Positions 21,113 to 31,383 of a stretch of DNA of 64,000 bases are shown here, in pieces. The notes below the pieces were generated by a model. It was not told the origin of the DNA. It saw only the letters and a program-made list of their open reading frames with translations, and did no database searches. The DNA lies in the NCBI GenBank assembly GCA_002104905.1, contig MCFE01000215.1, positions 62,001-126,000 on the forward strand, read 5' to 3'. Position 1 is the stretch's first letter. Each line of letters opens with the position of its first letter. The DNA is from Basidiobolus meristosporus CBS 931.73. Taxonomy: Eukaryota > Basidiobolomycota > Basidiobolomycetes > Basidiobolales > Basidiobolaceae. The position numbers were made by a program, and so were the translations under genes.

Positions 21113-21359
21113 TGCAATTGCTTTGAATTGCTATTATTTGTAATGATCCCTACAACCCATTTTTTTTGCAATCTGAATTAAGCCATTGCAAATCAGTGAT
21201 CATCGAATTTTTGATATAAGTAATATCAAGGTTGTCTCACATTTGAGACAGAACCCCTATAAATAAACACCCTGCATATATATACATCATCTGTAATACC
21301 AGTGCAGCTATTGGATCTGTTTTGCACCTACCCAATTGCTTGCGTGCTAGCTATGACGC
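21113..21359. other. AT-rich spacer
   Basis: No ORF or recognisable repeat. It contains CCTATAAATAAACA near 21254, a possible TATA or polyadenylation-like signal, and runs into the gypsy-2 LTR. Confidence 0.4.
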
Positions 21360-22437
21360 TGTGGTGGTGTATAAGTCCAAAGGGCAAAATACGGCCAACA
21401 CTTCTCAAGTGTGAATGTGTGTGGGGTGTTCACTGGGTGCGATAACCTCTGGCAAAAGCTTGCTAGGAATACTGGGTCTTTTATCTAATCTAATGTGATG
21501 GGGGATAAAGCCTCAAGCTTGTCAAGGGAAAACTATTGAACTACAATCCCCAACTTAGTTGGCGTCTTAACAAAAGTTTATAATGGCTTCGACGTCCTTT
21601 GAGATGACAATGTACTAAAGCTTCCAAAGTCAAAACAACTGTAAACTCCACCAACAGGGACTTGATAAGAATGCAGCTTTGACCAATAGTTACAAAGACT
21701 GAAAAGTATCTTTGCCTGTACAAGAACAAACTTGGGAAAACAAACAATATAATAAAATATACCTACTCTGAGTATTCCTCACAAGTAGTGCCTCCAAGGT
21801 CAGTTGGCTGTCAGCGCGGTTTCCTGGGAGTATCGTCAGGTCTGAGTCAGAAAATAGTGGTAATAGGTAGCGGTGATCTCACTAATCAATAAGTTGGAAT
21901 ATTGGAAGAGGGATGATTTATTTTAAGGGATAGCCTCCCTTATATACTTTTTTGCTGCTCAATTTCTTGCTAGAAAATACTTTCCGGAAGTTTCCAGAAG
22001 GTAGTAGACAACCAATCATGTCTTTGTGTACTAAAAATAGCGCAAATTCTTGGCGGATTGTTCCATGAGACATAGTAGTACCTAGCCAATCAGGTATTGG
22101 TAACATGAAACCTCTGTGTCATGTGGTTGCCTCTTATGGTAGTGAGATGGGGGATTATGAAACCAGGATGGTCACGTGACATGGGCACTGTTGGGGTACT
22201 TGCCTTATAAGGTAACTATCTTATCTTGGCATCTCGGCAAGGAATAAGAATAGCTTGTGCAATGGGTTAATAGGGACAAATAGTTTGTCAGGTTGCATAG
22301 TAATAATCACATAGACAAAAATAGGAAATATTGCAAATTTGGGATGATAATAATATGGGCGGGGTAATCCTTTTTAGGGAAGTGAATGCATAAGAATGAG
22401 CACATCTGCCTGTGGGTGTCACTGTGACCCCACTACA
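21360..22437 (-). repeat. gypsy-2 3' LTR
   Basis: A 1078-bp LTR almost identical to 27469-28545 and clearly related to the 30276-31383 LTR. Part of it (21466-21790) is homologous to the leader of gypsy-1. Confidence 0.9.
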
Positions 22438-22455
22438 TCCACCCCCCTCTCAGCT
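22438..22455 (-). promoter_or_regulatory. gypsy-2 polypurine tract
   Basis: The minus strand reads GCTGAGAGGGGGGTGGA directly before the LTR start TGTAGTGGGG. Confidence 0.75.
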
Positions 22456-22478
22456 TTGAACTCAGGTCAAAGCAAACT

Positions 22479-22760
22479 AAATGTGATGTGCGAAATTCCG
22501 GTGCTTGAATAGCTTAAGTCGGTTTCCTGCCACAGGTGCTCTTAGCGGTGTTCCATCAAGTTCAGACAGGTAGTAGCTTCCATTTCCAATCACCTTAGAG
22601 ACAATATATGGGCCAGACCACTTATTGTCAAATTTGCGACTCCACTGCTTGTCTAAAGTGGAATCATAGAGCAGTACTGGATCTCCTTGCAGTAATGGCT
22701 TTGGTCTAAGGCTATGTGACTTGTCAAATGGTTCCTTGTTCTGAAGTCTTGTCTCTTTGA
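22479..22760 (-). pseudogene. gypsy-2 integrase C-terminus, displaced frame
   Basis: The end of the integrase lies out of frame with the main ORF. It reads VLLYDSTLDKQWSRKF, then the GPY/F-type motif KWSGPYIV, and stops just upstream of the purine tract. The main ORF ends early at 22653 in unrelated residues after a single-base indel at about 22740-22790. Confidence 0.75.
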
Positions 22761-25700
22761 GTTTACAGCTGCTTGGGTAATATCAAGTTCATGGTGATCA
22801 AGCTGTTTGATGCGTGTAGTCAGTAGTTCTTCTGTACTCATTGTAGTTCTCCACTCTAGCATGTTCCAGGATATTGAGTCAAGCTCTATGGGAAGAACGC
22901 AATCATGTCCGTAAAGCAATTTGAATGGAGATAGACCTGTGCTGCGCTTTGTAGTGATTCTATCTGCCCAGAGTGCTAGATGAAGTTGTGTAGGCCACTG
23001 TAGTGTCATGTTGTTGCAGCTCTTGACCAGGGAGTTAACTAACGGGCCATGGCCTCTTTCAACCATTCCATTGGCCTGTGGGTGATAAGCGGTAGTGAAA
23101 GCAATATGAATCTTGTATTGTGAGCAGAGTTCCTGGATCAAATTTGAAGTCATTTCTCCTCGGTCAGCAACAAACTGGCTGATGCAGCCAAATCTGCATA
23201 TTATATCTTCAAGAATAAATCTCCATATGGTGTGGCTTTTGTTATTGGGTAGGGCTCGAGCTTCTACCCACCCACTCAGATCATCTCTGGCAACAACAAG
23301 GTACTTCTTGGTTCCAGCAGTTGGCATGTGGACCAGGTCAATGCCAACCTTCTGCCATAGACAAGGTGTGTAGGTTGGATGGAGCGGCTCCTCATATCTC
23401 TTGGTTGACCTTCTTTGGCAAATGTCACAAGATTCAACAAAGTGTTGGACATCATGATACATATGCTCCCAGTAGTATCTACTGGAAACAACATTGTAAG
23501 TGGCATCTCTGCCTCTATGACCACCGGGTCTTCCTTCATGAAGGCTTGACATAATAGTCAGTTGTTCTTGGGGCTCAACTATAACTCTTCTTGGTGTCTG
23601 TCCAGGCTTTACTCGTTTGAAGAGGAGGCCATCTTTTATGTAGAAATGATGGGCCTTCTTCCTGAGCTTTCTGAAATCATGTGGGCTCATTCCTGGTGGC
23701 TTCTCTAAGGTTCTCAGATAGTCTTGAATGGTGTTCCACGTAGAGTTGCTGGGCTTCTTCACGTGTAGTTGCCGGATTTCTGCATCAATTATGTCATCAA
23801 AGTCAGGGTCCATATCTTCAGACAACTGTGGTCCCTTCCTGGAGAGTGCATCAGCCACAACATTTGTCTTGCCAGGGATATGTCTGACCTCAAAGTCAAA
23901 CATTTTCAGCCATGCCATCCACCGATTTGTGGCATCATCAGGTAGATCAGGTTTGTTGATCATTCCTATAAGTGGCTTAGCATCTGTCTCCAGGATGAAA
24001 TGTGTCATGTAGAGTTGTGACTTCAGCTTTCTCAGCATCTTCACAACTCCTAGTAGCTCTCTCTTAATCTGTGAGTATCTTTGTTCTCTAGGAGAGAAGA
24101 GGCAGCTCTCATATCTGCAGGCATAGCGGTTACCATCTTCATCATCTTGGCCAAGTAGTGCTCCAGCTCCTACAGGGCTTGCATCCACCGTCAAGATAGG
24201 TGGGCATTCAGTGTTCTGATAGTCAAGAGGTCTCAGAACTGGTGGAGATATTAAGGCCTCTTTTAGTAATTGCATGGCTTCTTCTTGCTCTTCTCCCCAG
24301 TTAAATGGGGCATTCTTTCTCTGTAGTCGGTAGATTGGTTCTGCTATCTCAGAAAATCTTGGGATCCAGATCCTAAAGAACCCACAAGCTGCCACAAAGC
24401 CACGAGCTTGTGTTAGATTTGTGGGGGTAGGCCAGTTGCATATCTTTTGTGTCTTGGAGTCTCCGGGTGAACGGCCAAAGGTGTTGCATTTTTGTCCAAC
24501 AATGGATATCTCTGATACACCAAAGCTGCTTTTCTCACCACTGATGGTGAGTCCAGCTTCTTCAATGGCTCCTAATATGGCATCATTGTCTGAAATATGG
24601 TCATAGACAAACTTTCTTACTCCAGGCATAACTTCAGTTGTGTCCCGGAGTTTTGGTCCTTTGATGCCTATGTCATCAACAAAGACAGCAAGTTTCTCAG
24701 GTATAAACCGGTAGAGCACATTTACCATGCACCTCTGGAACTGAGCCACGGAGTTTGTTGCCCCTTGGCTAAGTCTTGTCATTCTTAACAGTCCAAATGG
24801 TGTCTGGAGTGCAAACATATCTCTTGATGTCTCATCTAGGGGAATCTGGTCGTATCCTGAGTAGAGATCATATGTTGAGTAGATGGAGTGACCACTAAAG
24901 CTTTCTGCAAAGTCATCAATAGACGGAGGTATTGCGGCATCTCTGATAGTGACGGCATTTGCAGGTTGCATGTCTTGAATGAATCGGAGCTTCCCATTCT
25001 TCTTTTTGGTCACAAACCATCTGTTAGCATAAGGTCCATGGCAAGGTTCTAGGATACCAGCTTCAATCTTCTTCTTAAGTAGGTCATGCACATCAGCTTG
25101 GAGTCCTCTAGGCAGTGGGTAAGGTTTAAATGACCAGGGTGTGTGGGGCACTGTATGAATTTTGATAGGTTTTTCAACTGATGTCTTTAAGAGTCCCATC
25201 TCCTTGTCATTATATGAGAAAACCTTATCATGCCTTTTCAGGGTTTCTTCAAATAGTAAGATCTCCTCCGGTGTTAGGTTTCCATCACCAATGATAAGTT
25301 GCTTAAGTCTCTCAGGTGTAAGTCGTATATCTTCTGGTGTTCCTTCTGGTGGTCTGATGTAATCAGCAGGTCGAGACCCATCAGTTAAAGGCGTAAGTGA
25401 TGGTCTAATCTTCTGTTCCACTGTCTTGTATTTTGTGCGAACCATAGCTGTCTGCTCCTGTATACCTAATGAGTAGCTCCAACTGTTAGGGTGTATACTG
25501 TCAGGCTCCTCATCTTCTTCTATAACAAGATGTGTCTTCTGGCAAGCGGTATGTGTCCTCTTATTGTTGGGTGTTACCCCACAAAATGTTGACTGTAGTC
25601 CTGGGTTGGATCCTTGTATAGTGTACCACACTGACCCATCAGAATAGTTGGTAGTTGTAGCCTTAGTACTGGTCTCCCATGGTCTGCCTAACAGAAGGTC

Positions 25701-27122
25701 AAAGTTTGCCTTCTGGCAGATAAAGAGGGGAAGCCAGACCTTGATTCCTTGTACCTCAATAGGGAACTTGTGCACTACACCATAGAGTGGGCTAGACCCT
25801 GAGTTTGCATCAGTCATGTTCCATCCAATATCTCTATCAACAGGCAGTAGCTCCTTGCTTCTAAGTGTCTTCCAGAAGTCTAGCGGCATAACACAAATCT
25901 CTGAACCACTGTCAATATGGCAGTCAACAGGGTCATCATATATATACCCTTTCACCACAGCAGTTGCAACTGAGTAAAAGGTCTTGTATTTGGTAGCGGT
26001 GTCATCCTTTTTGTGGTCTTCATGGTTTGTCTGGATTATATGGGTGTCCATATGTTCAACAGCTTGTCTTCTTGTTCTAAGCTGCTCATCAAAGGTCTTC
26101 CTAACAGACGGTGATACACTCATGATTTCTCCAACTGACAAAGTGAGGTTCTGCTTCAGTAGTTTCTCAGTAATCAATTGGGGGCTTGAGTAGCCAGCTA
26201 TCTTTGAGGTCATCTGAAAGTGAGGTAATGGGTCTTGAGTAGGCAGTGTTCCAGGCCTCTTGTCAATAATAACCTCAGGCTCTTCAAATCGTGGTCTTCT
26301 AAGGATGGGTTTGACAGGTTCTTCAGGAAGGTGTCTCTTAGTAGCAAAGGTGTCTACTTCGTATTTTCTGTTGTCAGGGCTGTTTGGACTCACTGTATGA
26401 GTCTCAATAGGGGCATCAACAGTAATCTTTCTAGTTGCTGAGTCAGACTTCTGGAAAAGGGCTCTCATTCCGCCTCTTCGGAAATTAGTGGGAATCCTTT
26501 TTCCTTCCTTATCAGCAAGCATTCCATCAGCATCAAACTGTACTGTTCCTTCTCTAAGTAGCTGGCTAAGCTCTGAGCATTCACGTCTGGCATGCTGAGT
26601 AGAGTCACACCAAATGCAGTGTCTAGGCAAAGCTCTTTGGCCCTCAGTAGCTACCTCAGCTGAGCCGTTAACCTTGAGGGCTAGCTTTTGTAGCTGTTCA
26701 GCAAGTTGGTCAATTCTGTCGGTAGTGTAGGTCTGATTGTCAGCAACAGCACTCTTTAGCTCCTTGGTTGGCTGGTCTGGCAGATTAGATGTCAAGAGTC
26801 TCATAAAGGTAGAAGTTTGCTTTGCCTCTAGGAGTACACGTTTCATCTCTGCAAAGCAAGGAATGCCAGACTTGTCATCCTTGGCTGCATGTAGGTCAAC
26901 TTTCCTTGCCAACTCCTGGGGAAGCCCTTGTGCAAGGTAAAGTGTCATGGTAAACTCAGTTATTGCCTGGGACTCTAGGAGTGGCTTGGCCATATCTTCA
27001 TATTGTTGAATGAACTCTTCAAGTGGTAGCTTGGAGAGTCCCATCCTTCCAAAGTGTCTGAGGTCCTCAATTCCATAGTATATCTGGGGTCTGCCATACT
27101 CGGTCTGAAGGTAGGTCTTCAT
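22653..27122 (-). CDS. gypsy-2 Gag-Pol polyprotein (C-terminus frameshifted)
   Basis: 1489 codons from an ATG at 27122, the middle of Gag to near the end of integrase. Domains in order: Retrotrans_gag region; CCHC knuckle CIWCDSTQHARREC near residue 170; aspartic protease CHIDSGSEICVM near 400; reverse transcriptase with FIQDMQPANAV and the catalytic VFVDDIG (FVDD in place of the common YVDD/YLDD); RNase H with LTVDASPVGAG and FILETDAK; integrase zinc region (paired His, then CDIC), core with GIDLVHMP, VADRGEM and the Glu of ANGMVERGHG. No chromodomain. Gag and Pol share one frame here, unlike gypsy-1. The true N-terminus is in another frame (27137-27328) and the true C-terminus at 22479-22760. 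Confidence 0.88.
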   Translation of the reverse strand: MKTYLQTEYGRPQIYYGIEDLRHFGRMGLSKLPLEEFIQQYEDMAKPLLESQAITEFTMTLYLAQGLPQELARKVDLHAAKDDKSGIPCFAEMKRVLLEAKQTSTFMRLLTSNLPDQPTKELKSAVADNQTYTTDRIDQLAEQLQKLALKVNGSAEVATEGQRALPRHCIWCDSTQHARRECSELSQLLREGTVQFDADGMLADKEGKRIPTNFRRGGMRALFQKSDSATRKITVDAPIETHTVSPNSPDNRKYEVDTFATKRHLPEEPVKPILRRPRFEEPEVIIDKRPGTLPTQDPLPHFQMTSKIAGYSSPQLITEKLLKQNLTLSVGEIMSVSPSVRKTFDEQLRTRRQAVEHMDTHIIQTNHEDHKKDDTATKYKTFYSVATAVVKGYIYDDPVDCHIDSGSEICVMPLDFWKTLRSKELLPVDRDIGWNMTDANSGSSPLYGVVHKFPIEVQGIKVWLPLFICQKANFDLLLGRPWETSTKATTTNYSDGSVWYTIQGSNPGLQSTFCGVTPNNKRTHTACQKTHLVIEEDEEPDSIHPNSWSYSLGIQEQTAMVRTKYKTVEQKIRPSLTPLTDGSRPADYIRPPEGTPEDIRLTPERLKQLIIGDGNLTPEEILLFEETLKRHDKVFSYNDKEMGLLKTSVEKPIKIHTVPHTPWSFKPYPLPRGLQADVHDLLKKKIEAGILEPCHGPYANRWFVTKKKNGKLRFIQDMQPANAVTIRDAAIPPSIDDFAESFSGHSIYSTYDLYSGYDQIPLDETSRDMFALQTPFGLLRMTRLSQGATNSVAQFQRCMVNVLYRFIPEKLAVFVDDIGIKGPKLRDTTEVMPGVRKFVYDHISDNDAILGAIEEAGLTISGEKSSFGVSEISIVGQKCNTFGRSPGDSKTQKICNWPTPTNLTQARGFVAACGFFRIWIPRFSEIAEPIYRLQRKNAPFNWGEEQEEAMQLLKEALISPPVLRPLDYQNTECPPILTVDASPVGAGALLGQDDEDGNRYACRYESCLFSPREQRYSQIKRELLGVVKMLRKLKSQLYMTHFILETDAKPLIGMINKPDLPDDATNRWMAWLKMFDFEVRHIPGKTNVVADALSRKGPQLSEDMDPDFDDIIDAEIRQLHVKKPSNSTWNTIQDYLRTLEKPPGMSPHDFRKLRKKAHHFYIKDGLLFKRVKPGQTPRRVIVEPQEQLTIMSSLHEGRPGGHRGRDATYNVVSSRYYWEHMYHDVQHFVESCDICQRRSTKRYEEPLHPTYTPCLWQKVGIDLVHMPTAGTKKYLVVARDDLSGWVEARALPNNKSHTIWRFILEDIICRFGCISQFVADRGEMTSNLIQELCSQYKIHIAFTTAYHPQANGMVERGHGPLVNSLVKSCNNMTLQWPTQLHLALWADRITTKRSTGLSPFKLLYGHDCVLPIELDSISWNMLEWRTTMSTEELLTTRIKQLDHHELDITQAAVNSKRQDFRTRNHLTSHIALDQSHYCKEIQYCSMIPL

Positions 27123-27136
27123 TAAGGTCCAGTCAG

Positions 27137-27328
27137 TCAGAATGTCTCCTTGTCTGAGAAGCTTAGTAGTAATATCATCGTGCAGTAGTAGGGGAAGTCT
27201 TCAGCCATTTCTTGTTCAGATAGGCTGCACATCTTGCAGAGCTTCTCCCATTTGTATATGAAGCTCTCCACATTCTTTCCATCAAACTGTGGGGCTCCAT
27301 GTGAGAGTGGTAACGGCATAGAGTTCAT
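27137..27328 (-). CDS. gypsy-2 Gag N-terminus (separate frame)
   Basis: 63 codons from an ATG at 27328: MNSMPLPLSHGAPQFDGKNV and onward, a typical Gag start with FDGKNVESFIYKWEKLC. The following Gag sequence (DITTKLLRQGDILTDW) continues in the -1 frame and overlaps this ORF by about 60 nt before its stop. The related copy gypsy-3 shows the same frame change at the same place (30135 onward), so it may be inherited or functional. Confidence 0.6.
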   Translation of the reverse strand: MNSMPLPLSHGAPQFDGKNVESFIYKWEKLCKMCSLSEQEMAEDFPYYCTMILLLSFSDKETF

Positions 27329-27447
27329 TTTGGGTAGGTAGGTTGGTGTTGTAGTCTTGATAATATTGGTAGTCTTGTTTCAATAAATGGGTAACGGCTC
27401 AAATCTTCAGGTAAATCTTGTAGGGTCCTAGGGAGCTTGTATGAACC

Positions 27448-27464
27448 CCCCACGTTGGGTGCCA
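27448..27464 (-). promoter_or_regulatory. gypsy-2 primer binding site (tRNA-Lys-like)
   Basis: The minus strand reads TGGCACCCAACGTGGGG a few bases after the 5' LTR. It differs by one base from TGGCGCCCAACGTGGGG, the known primer site for the tRNA-Lys(CUU) 3' end. Confidence 0.7.
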
Positions 27465-27468
27465 AATA

Positions 27469-28545
27469 TGTGGTGGTGTATAAGTCCAAAGGGCAAAATA
27501 CGGCCAACACTTCTCAAGTGTGAATGTGTGTGGGGTGTTCACTGGGTGCGATAACCTCTGGCAAAAGCTTGCTAGGAATACTGGGTCTTTTATCTAATCT
27601 AATGTGATGGGGGATAAAGCCTCAAGCTTGTCAAGGGAAAACTATTGAACTACAATCCCCAACTTAGTTGGCGTCTTAACAAAAGTTTATAATGGCTTCG
27701 ACGTCCTTTGAGATGACAATGTACTAAAGCTTCCAAAGTCAAAACAACTGTAAACTCCACCAACAGGGACTTGATAAGAATGCAGCTTTGACCAATAGTT
27801 ACAAAGACTGAAAAGTATCTTTGCCTGTACAAGAACAAACTTGGGAAAACAAACAATATAATAAAATATACCTACTCTGAGTATTCCTCACAAGTAGTGC
27901 CTCCAAGGTCAGTTGGCTGTCAGCGCGGTTTCCTGGGAGTATCGTCAGGTCTGAGTCAGAAAATAGTGGTAATAGGTAGCGGTGATCTCACTAATCAATA
28001 AGTTGGAATATTGGAAGAGGGATGATTTATTTTAAGGGATAGCCTCCCTTATATACTTTTTTTGCTGCTCAATTTCTTGCTAGAAAATACTTTCCGGAAG
28101 TTTCCAGAAGGTAGTAGACAACCAATCATGTCTTTGTGTACTAAAAATAGCGCAAATTCTTGGCGGATTGTTCCATGAGACATAGTAGTACCTAGCCAAT
28201 CAGGTAGTGGTAACATGAAACCTCTGTGTCATGTGGTTGCCTCTTATGGTAGTGAGATGGGGATTATGAAACCAGGATGGTCACGTGACATGGGCACTGT
28301 TGGGGTACTTGCCTTATAAGGTAACTATCTTATCTTGGCATCTCGGCAAGGAATAAGAATAGCTTGTGCAATGGGGTAATAGGGACTAATAGTTTGTCAG
28401 GTTGCATAGTAATAATCACATAGACAAAATAGGAAATATTGCAAATTTGGGATGATAATAATATAGGCGGGGTAATCCTTTTTAGGGAAGTGAATGCATA
28501 AGAATGAGCACATCTGCCTGTGGGTGTCACTGTGACCCCACTACA
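27469..28545 (-). repeat. gypsy-2 5' LTR
   Basis: The 1077-bp partner of 21360-22437. It differs at single sites, for example TAGTGG against TATTGG near 28206 and one T in a poly-T run near 28060. Confidence 0.9.
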
Positions 28546-28770
28546 GCGGTGTTGTATAAGTCCAAACTGAGCTATAAGAGCTACTAGGAGATAAACTTGG
28601 GCAACTTAAGTCTGAACTTGCAAAAGATGATATATAACAGAGAGTATTTTTGTGTCATGTGAACTATATAGATTCAAGACAAAAAAAGATGTAGTAGAAG
28701 CCCATGCAAAAGGTATGCACAAAGATAAACAAAAGCTGTATAGCAATGTTGTTGAACTACTCTCCCAACT
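28546..28770. other. Unassigned sequence between gypsy-2 and gypsy-3
   Basis: It begins GCGGTGTTGTATAAGTCCAAA, which resembles the start of the gypsy-2 LTR (TGGTGGTGTATAAGTCCAAA) for about 20 bp and then diverges. No ORF. It may be the stump of a second, divergent LTR. Confidence 0.35.
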
Positions 28771-30135
28771 GCAGTTGCAACTGAGTAACAGGTCTTATAC
28801 CTAGTACCCTCATCATCCTTTTGGTGGTGTTAGTGGCTTGTTGGAATTATATGAGTATCCATGTACTCAATGGCTTGTTGTCTTGTTCTAAGCTGCTCAT
28901 TAAAGGTCTTCCTAATAGATGGGGATACACTCATGATCTCTCCAACCAGCAAAGTGGAGGTTTTGTTTCAACCACTTTCTCAATGATCAGATGAGGGCTT
29001 GAGTAGCTTGCAATCTTTGAGGTCATCTGAAAGTGAGGTAATGGTTCTTGGGTGGTCAGCATACTGGGCCTCATGTCAATGGCAACTTCAGGCTCTTCAG
29101 ATTGTGGTATTATGAGGATGTGTTTGACAGCTTCTTCAAGAAGGTGTCTTTTGGCAGCAAAGGCATCAACTTCATATTGTCTGTTGTCAGGACTGCTTGA
29201 GCTCACTGTAAGACTCCCAATAGGGGCATCAACTGTAATCTTTCTGGTTGCTGAGTTGGAAATCTGGCAAAGGGCTCTCATACCTCCTCATTGGAAATTG
29301 GTGGGGATCCTTCTTCCTTCCATGTCGGCAAGCATTCCATCAGCATCCAACTGTACAGTTTCTTCTTTGAGCTGTTGACTAAGCTTAGAGTATTCTCTTT
29401 GGGCATGCTGAGTGGAATTACACCTGATGCAGTGTCTGGGCCAAGGTTTTTGGCTCTCAGTAGTTATTTCAACTGAGCCATCAATCTTGAGGGCTAGCTT
29501 TTGCGGCTGTTTGGCAAGTAGGTGATTCTTTTGGTAGTATAGGTTTGTTTGTCAGCAACAGCACTCCTTCACTCCTTGCTCAGCTGGTCTGGCAGATTAG
29601 ACTTCCGGAGTCTCATAAAGATGGACATCTGTTTTGCTTCTAGGAGAACATGTCTCATCTCTGCAAAGCATGGAATGCTGGGCTTGTCACCCTTGGCTGC
29701 ATGTATGTCCACTTTTTTTGTCATGTCTTGGGGAAGTCCTTGTGCAAGGTAAAGTGCCATGGTAAACTCAGTAATAGCTTGGGAATCTAGGAGTGGCTTG
29801 GCCATGTCTTCATACTGCCAAATGAACTCTACATGTGGTTGCTTGGAAAGTCCAGTTCTTCTAAAGTGGCTCAGATCTTCAATTCCATAGCTTATTGGGG
29901 GTCTACCATACTTGGCTTGTAGGTAGATCTTCATTAAGCCCAGTCAGTGAGTATTTTCCCTGTCTGAGAAGCTTGGTGGTATCTTTAGTGCAGTGGTAGG
30001 GAATTCTTCAACCATTTCTTGTTCAGAGAGGCTGCACATCTTGCAGAGCTTCTCCCACTCAAATAAGAAGCTTTCCACATTCTTCCCATCAAACTCTGGG
30101 GCTCTGTGTGAGTGTGGTAATGGCACAGAATTCAT
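28771..30135 (-). pseudogene. gypsy-3: truncated Gag-protease region
   Basis: A minus-strand copy related to gypsy-2 covering its first third. The Gag start MNSVPLPHSHRAPEFDGKNV is at 30135; Gag middle is at 29569-29934, then a damaged knuckle region and the pre-protease linker to 28771. Reverse transcriptase and integrase are missing. Several frameshifts and stops. A single-base loss near 29943 puts the middle of Gag back in the first frame behind a TGA. Confidence 0.8.
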
Positions 30136-30275
30136 TCTGTGTAGGTAGGTTGGTGTTGTAATCTTGATAATATTGGTAATCTCCTTACAATAAGTGTGTA
30201 ATGGCTCAAATCTTGGGGTAAATCTTGTTGGGTCCTAAGGAGCTTGTATGGGCCCCACATGTTGGGTGCTAAATA

Positions 30276-31383
30276 TGTGGTAGAGTATAGTGTAAAGGAG
30301 AAATATCTCATATGTTGTAGAGTATAAGTGTAAAGGAGAAATATCTCCAACACTTCTCAAGAGTTTTGTGTGTGGGGTGTTCACTTGGTGCAATAACCTC
30401 TGGCAAAAGCTTGCCAGGAATACTTTGGTTCTGTCTCTAATCTAATGTGATGGGGAATAAAGCTACAAGCTTGTCAAGGGAAAACTATTGAGCTACAATC
30501 TCCATGTTAGTTGGCATCTTAACAAAAGTATTAGCTGGGTTCAGTATCCTTTGAGATGACAGTGTACTAAAGCTTTCAAAGTCAAAACAGCTGTAAACTC
30601 CTCCAGCAGGGACTTTATTAGAATGCAGCTGTAGTCAATAGTTACAAAGACAGAAAAGTATCTTTGCCTGTGCAAGAACAAACTCAAGAAAGAATCAAAT
30701 ACAACAAAACATACCTAATCTGAGTATTCCTCACAAGTAGTGCTTCTATGGTCAGTTGGCTGTCAGTGCAGCTTCCTGGGAGTGTCCTGTAGTCTGGAAT
30801 TGGAAGTTCAGGTAGCAGTAGGTAGCAGTGATCACACCAATCAACAAGTTAGTATACTAATAATAGGGATGATAATTTATTGTGGAGGGATTGCCTCCCT
30901 TATATACTTTTCTCACTGGTTAGGTGATTACTAATCAAGGTATTCCAGAAGGTTCCAGTGGTCAAATAGAAATATTATTGACATCCAAATGAGCTAAGAA
31001 TGCTCTAAGTAGGTGCCAGAAGGTTCTAAGAGGCACAGCACCCCCAACCAATCAGGGATCAATATATTGGAGCCTGTGTAACATAGGAATACCATATATG
31101 GTATCAAAATGGTAAGGATAGTGACACAGCTTGATCATGTGTTACAGGTACTGGTTTGGATACCTGCCTAACATAGAAGCACTTACATCCAGTAATCTAA
31201 CTTAAAGTGAGGGACAACTTATGCAATAAGGTAAGCAGGTGTGATAGTCAGCCAGCTTATGGGATAATACTGATCAAGTAAGACAAATGGGATAAAACTA
31301 ATATAAGGGTAGTAGAAAAATAGGGAAGTAGAAACTATGGGAATGAGCACATCTGTCAGTGGATGTCACTGTGACCCCGCTTC
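30276..31383 (-). repeat. gypsy-3 5' LTR
   Basis: A 1.1-kb LTR homologous to the gypsy-2 LTRs but clearly diverged. A near-tandem duplication of about 40 bp (GTAGAGTATA...AAATATCT) lies at 30281-30345. A mutated primer site (TAGCACCCAACATGTGGGG) follows at about 30253-30270. No 3' LTR is found. Confidence 0.8.

Larger units (their letters stand above)
21360..28545 (-). mobile_element. gypsy-2: near-complete Ty3 retrotransposon
   Basis: A 7.2-kb minus-strand element with LTRs at 21360-22437 and 27469-28545 (1078 and 1077 bp, differing by only a few indels and substitutions). The LTR ends are TGTAGTGGGG...CACCACCACA on the minus strand. Purine tract, primer binding site and a long Gag-Pol ORF are present. 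Two frame breaks (start of gag, end of integrase) suggest it is recently inactivated or recoded. The flanks GACGC (left) and GCGGT (right) do not match, so there is no visible target duplication. Confidence 0.9.
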
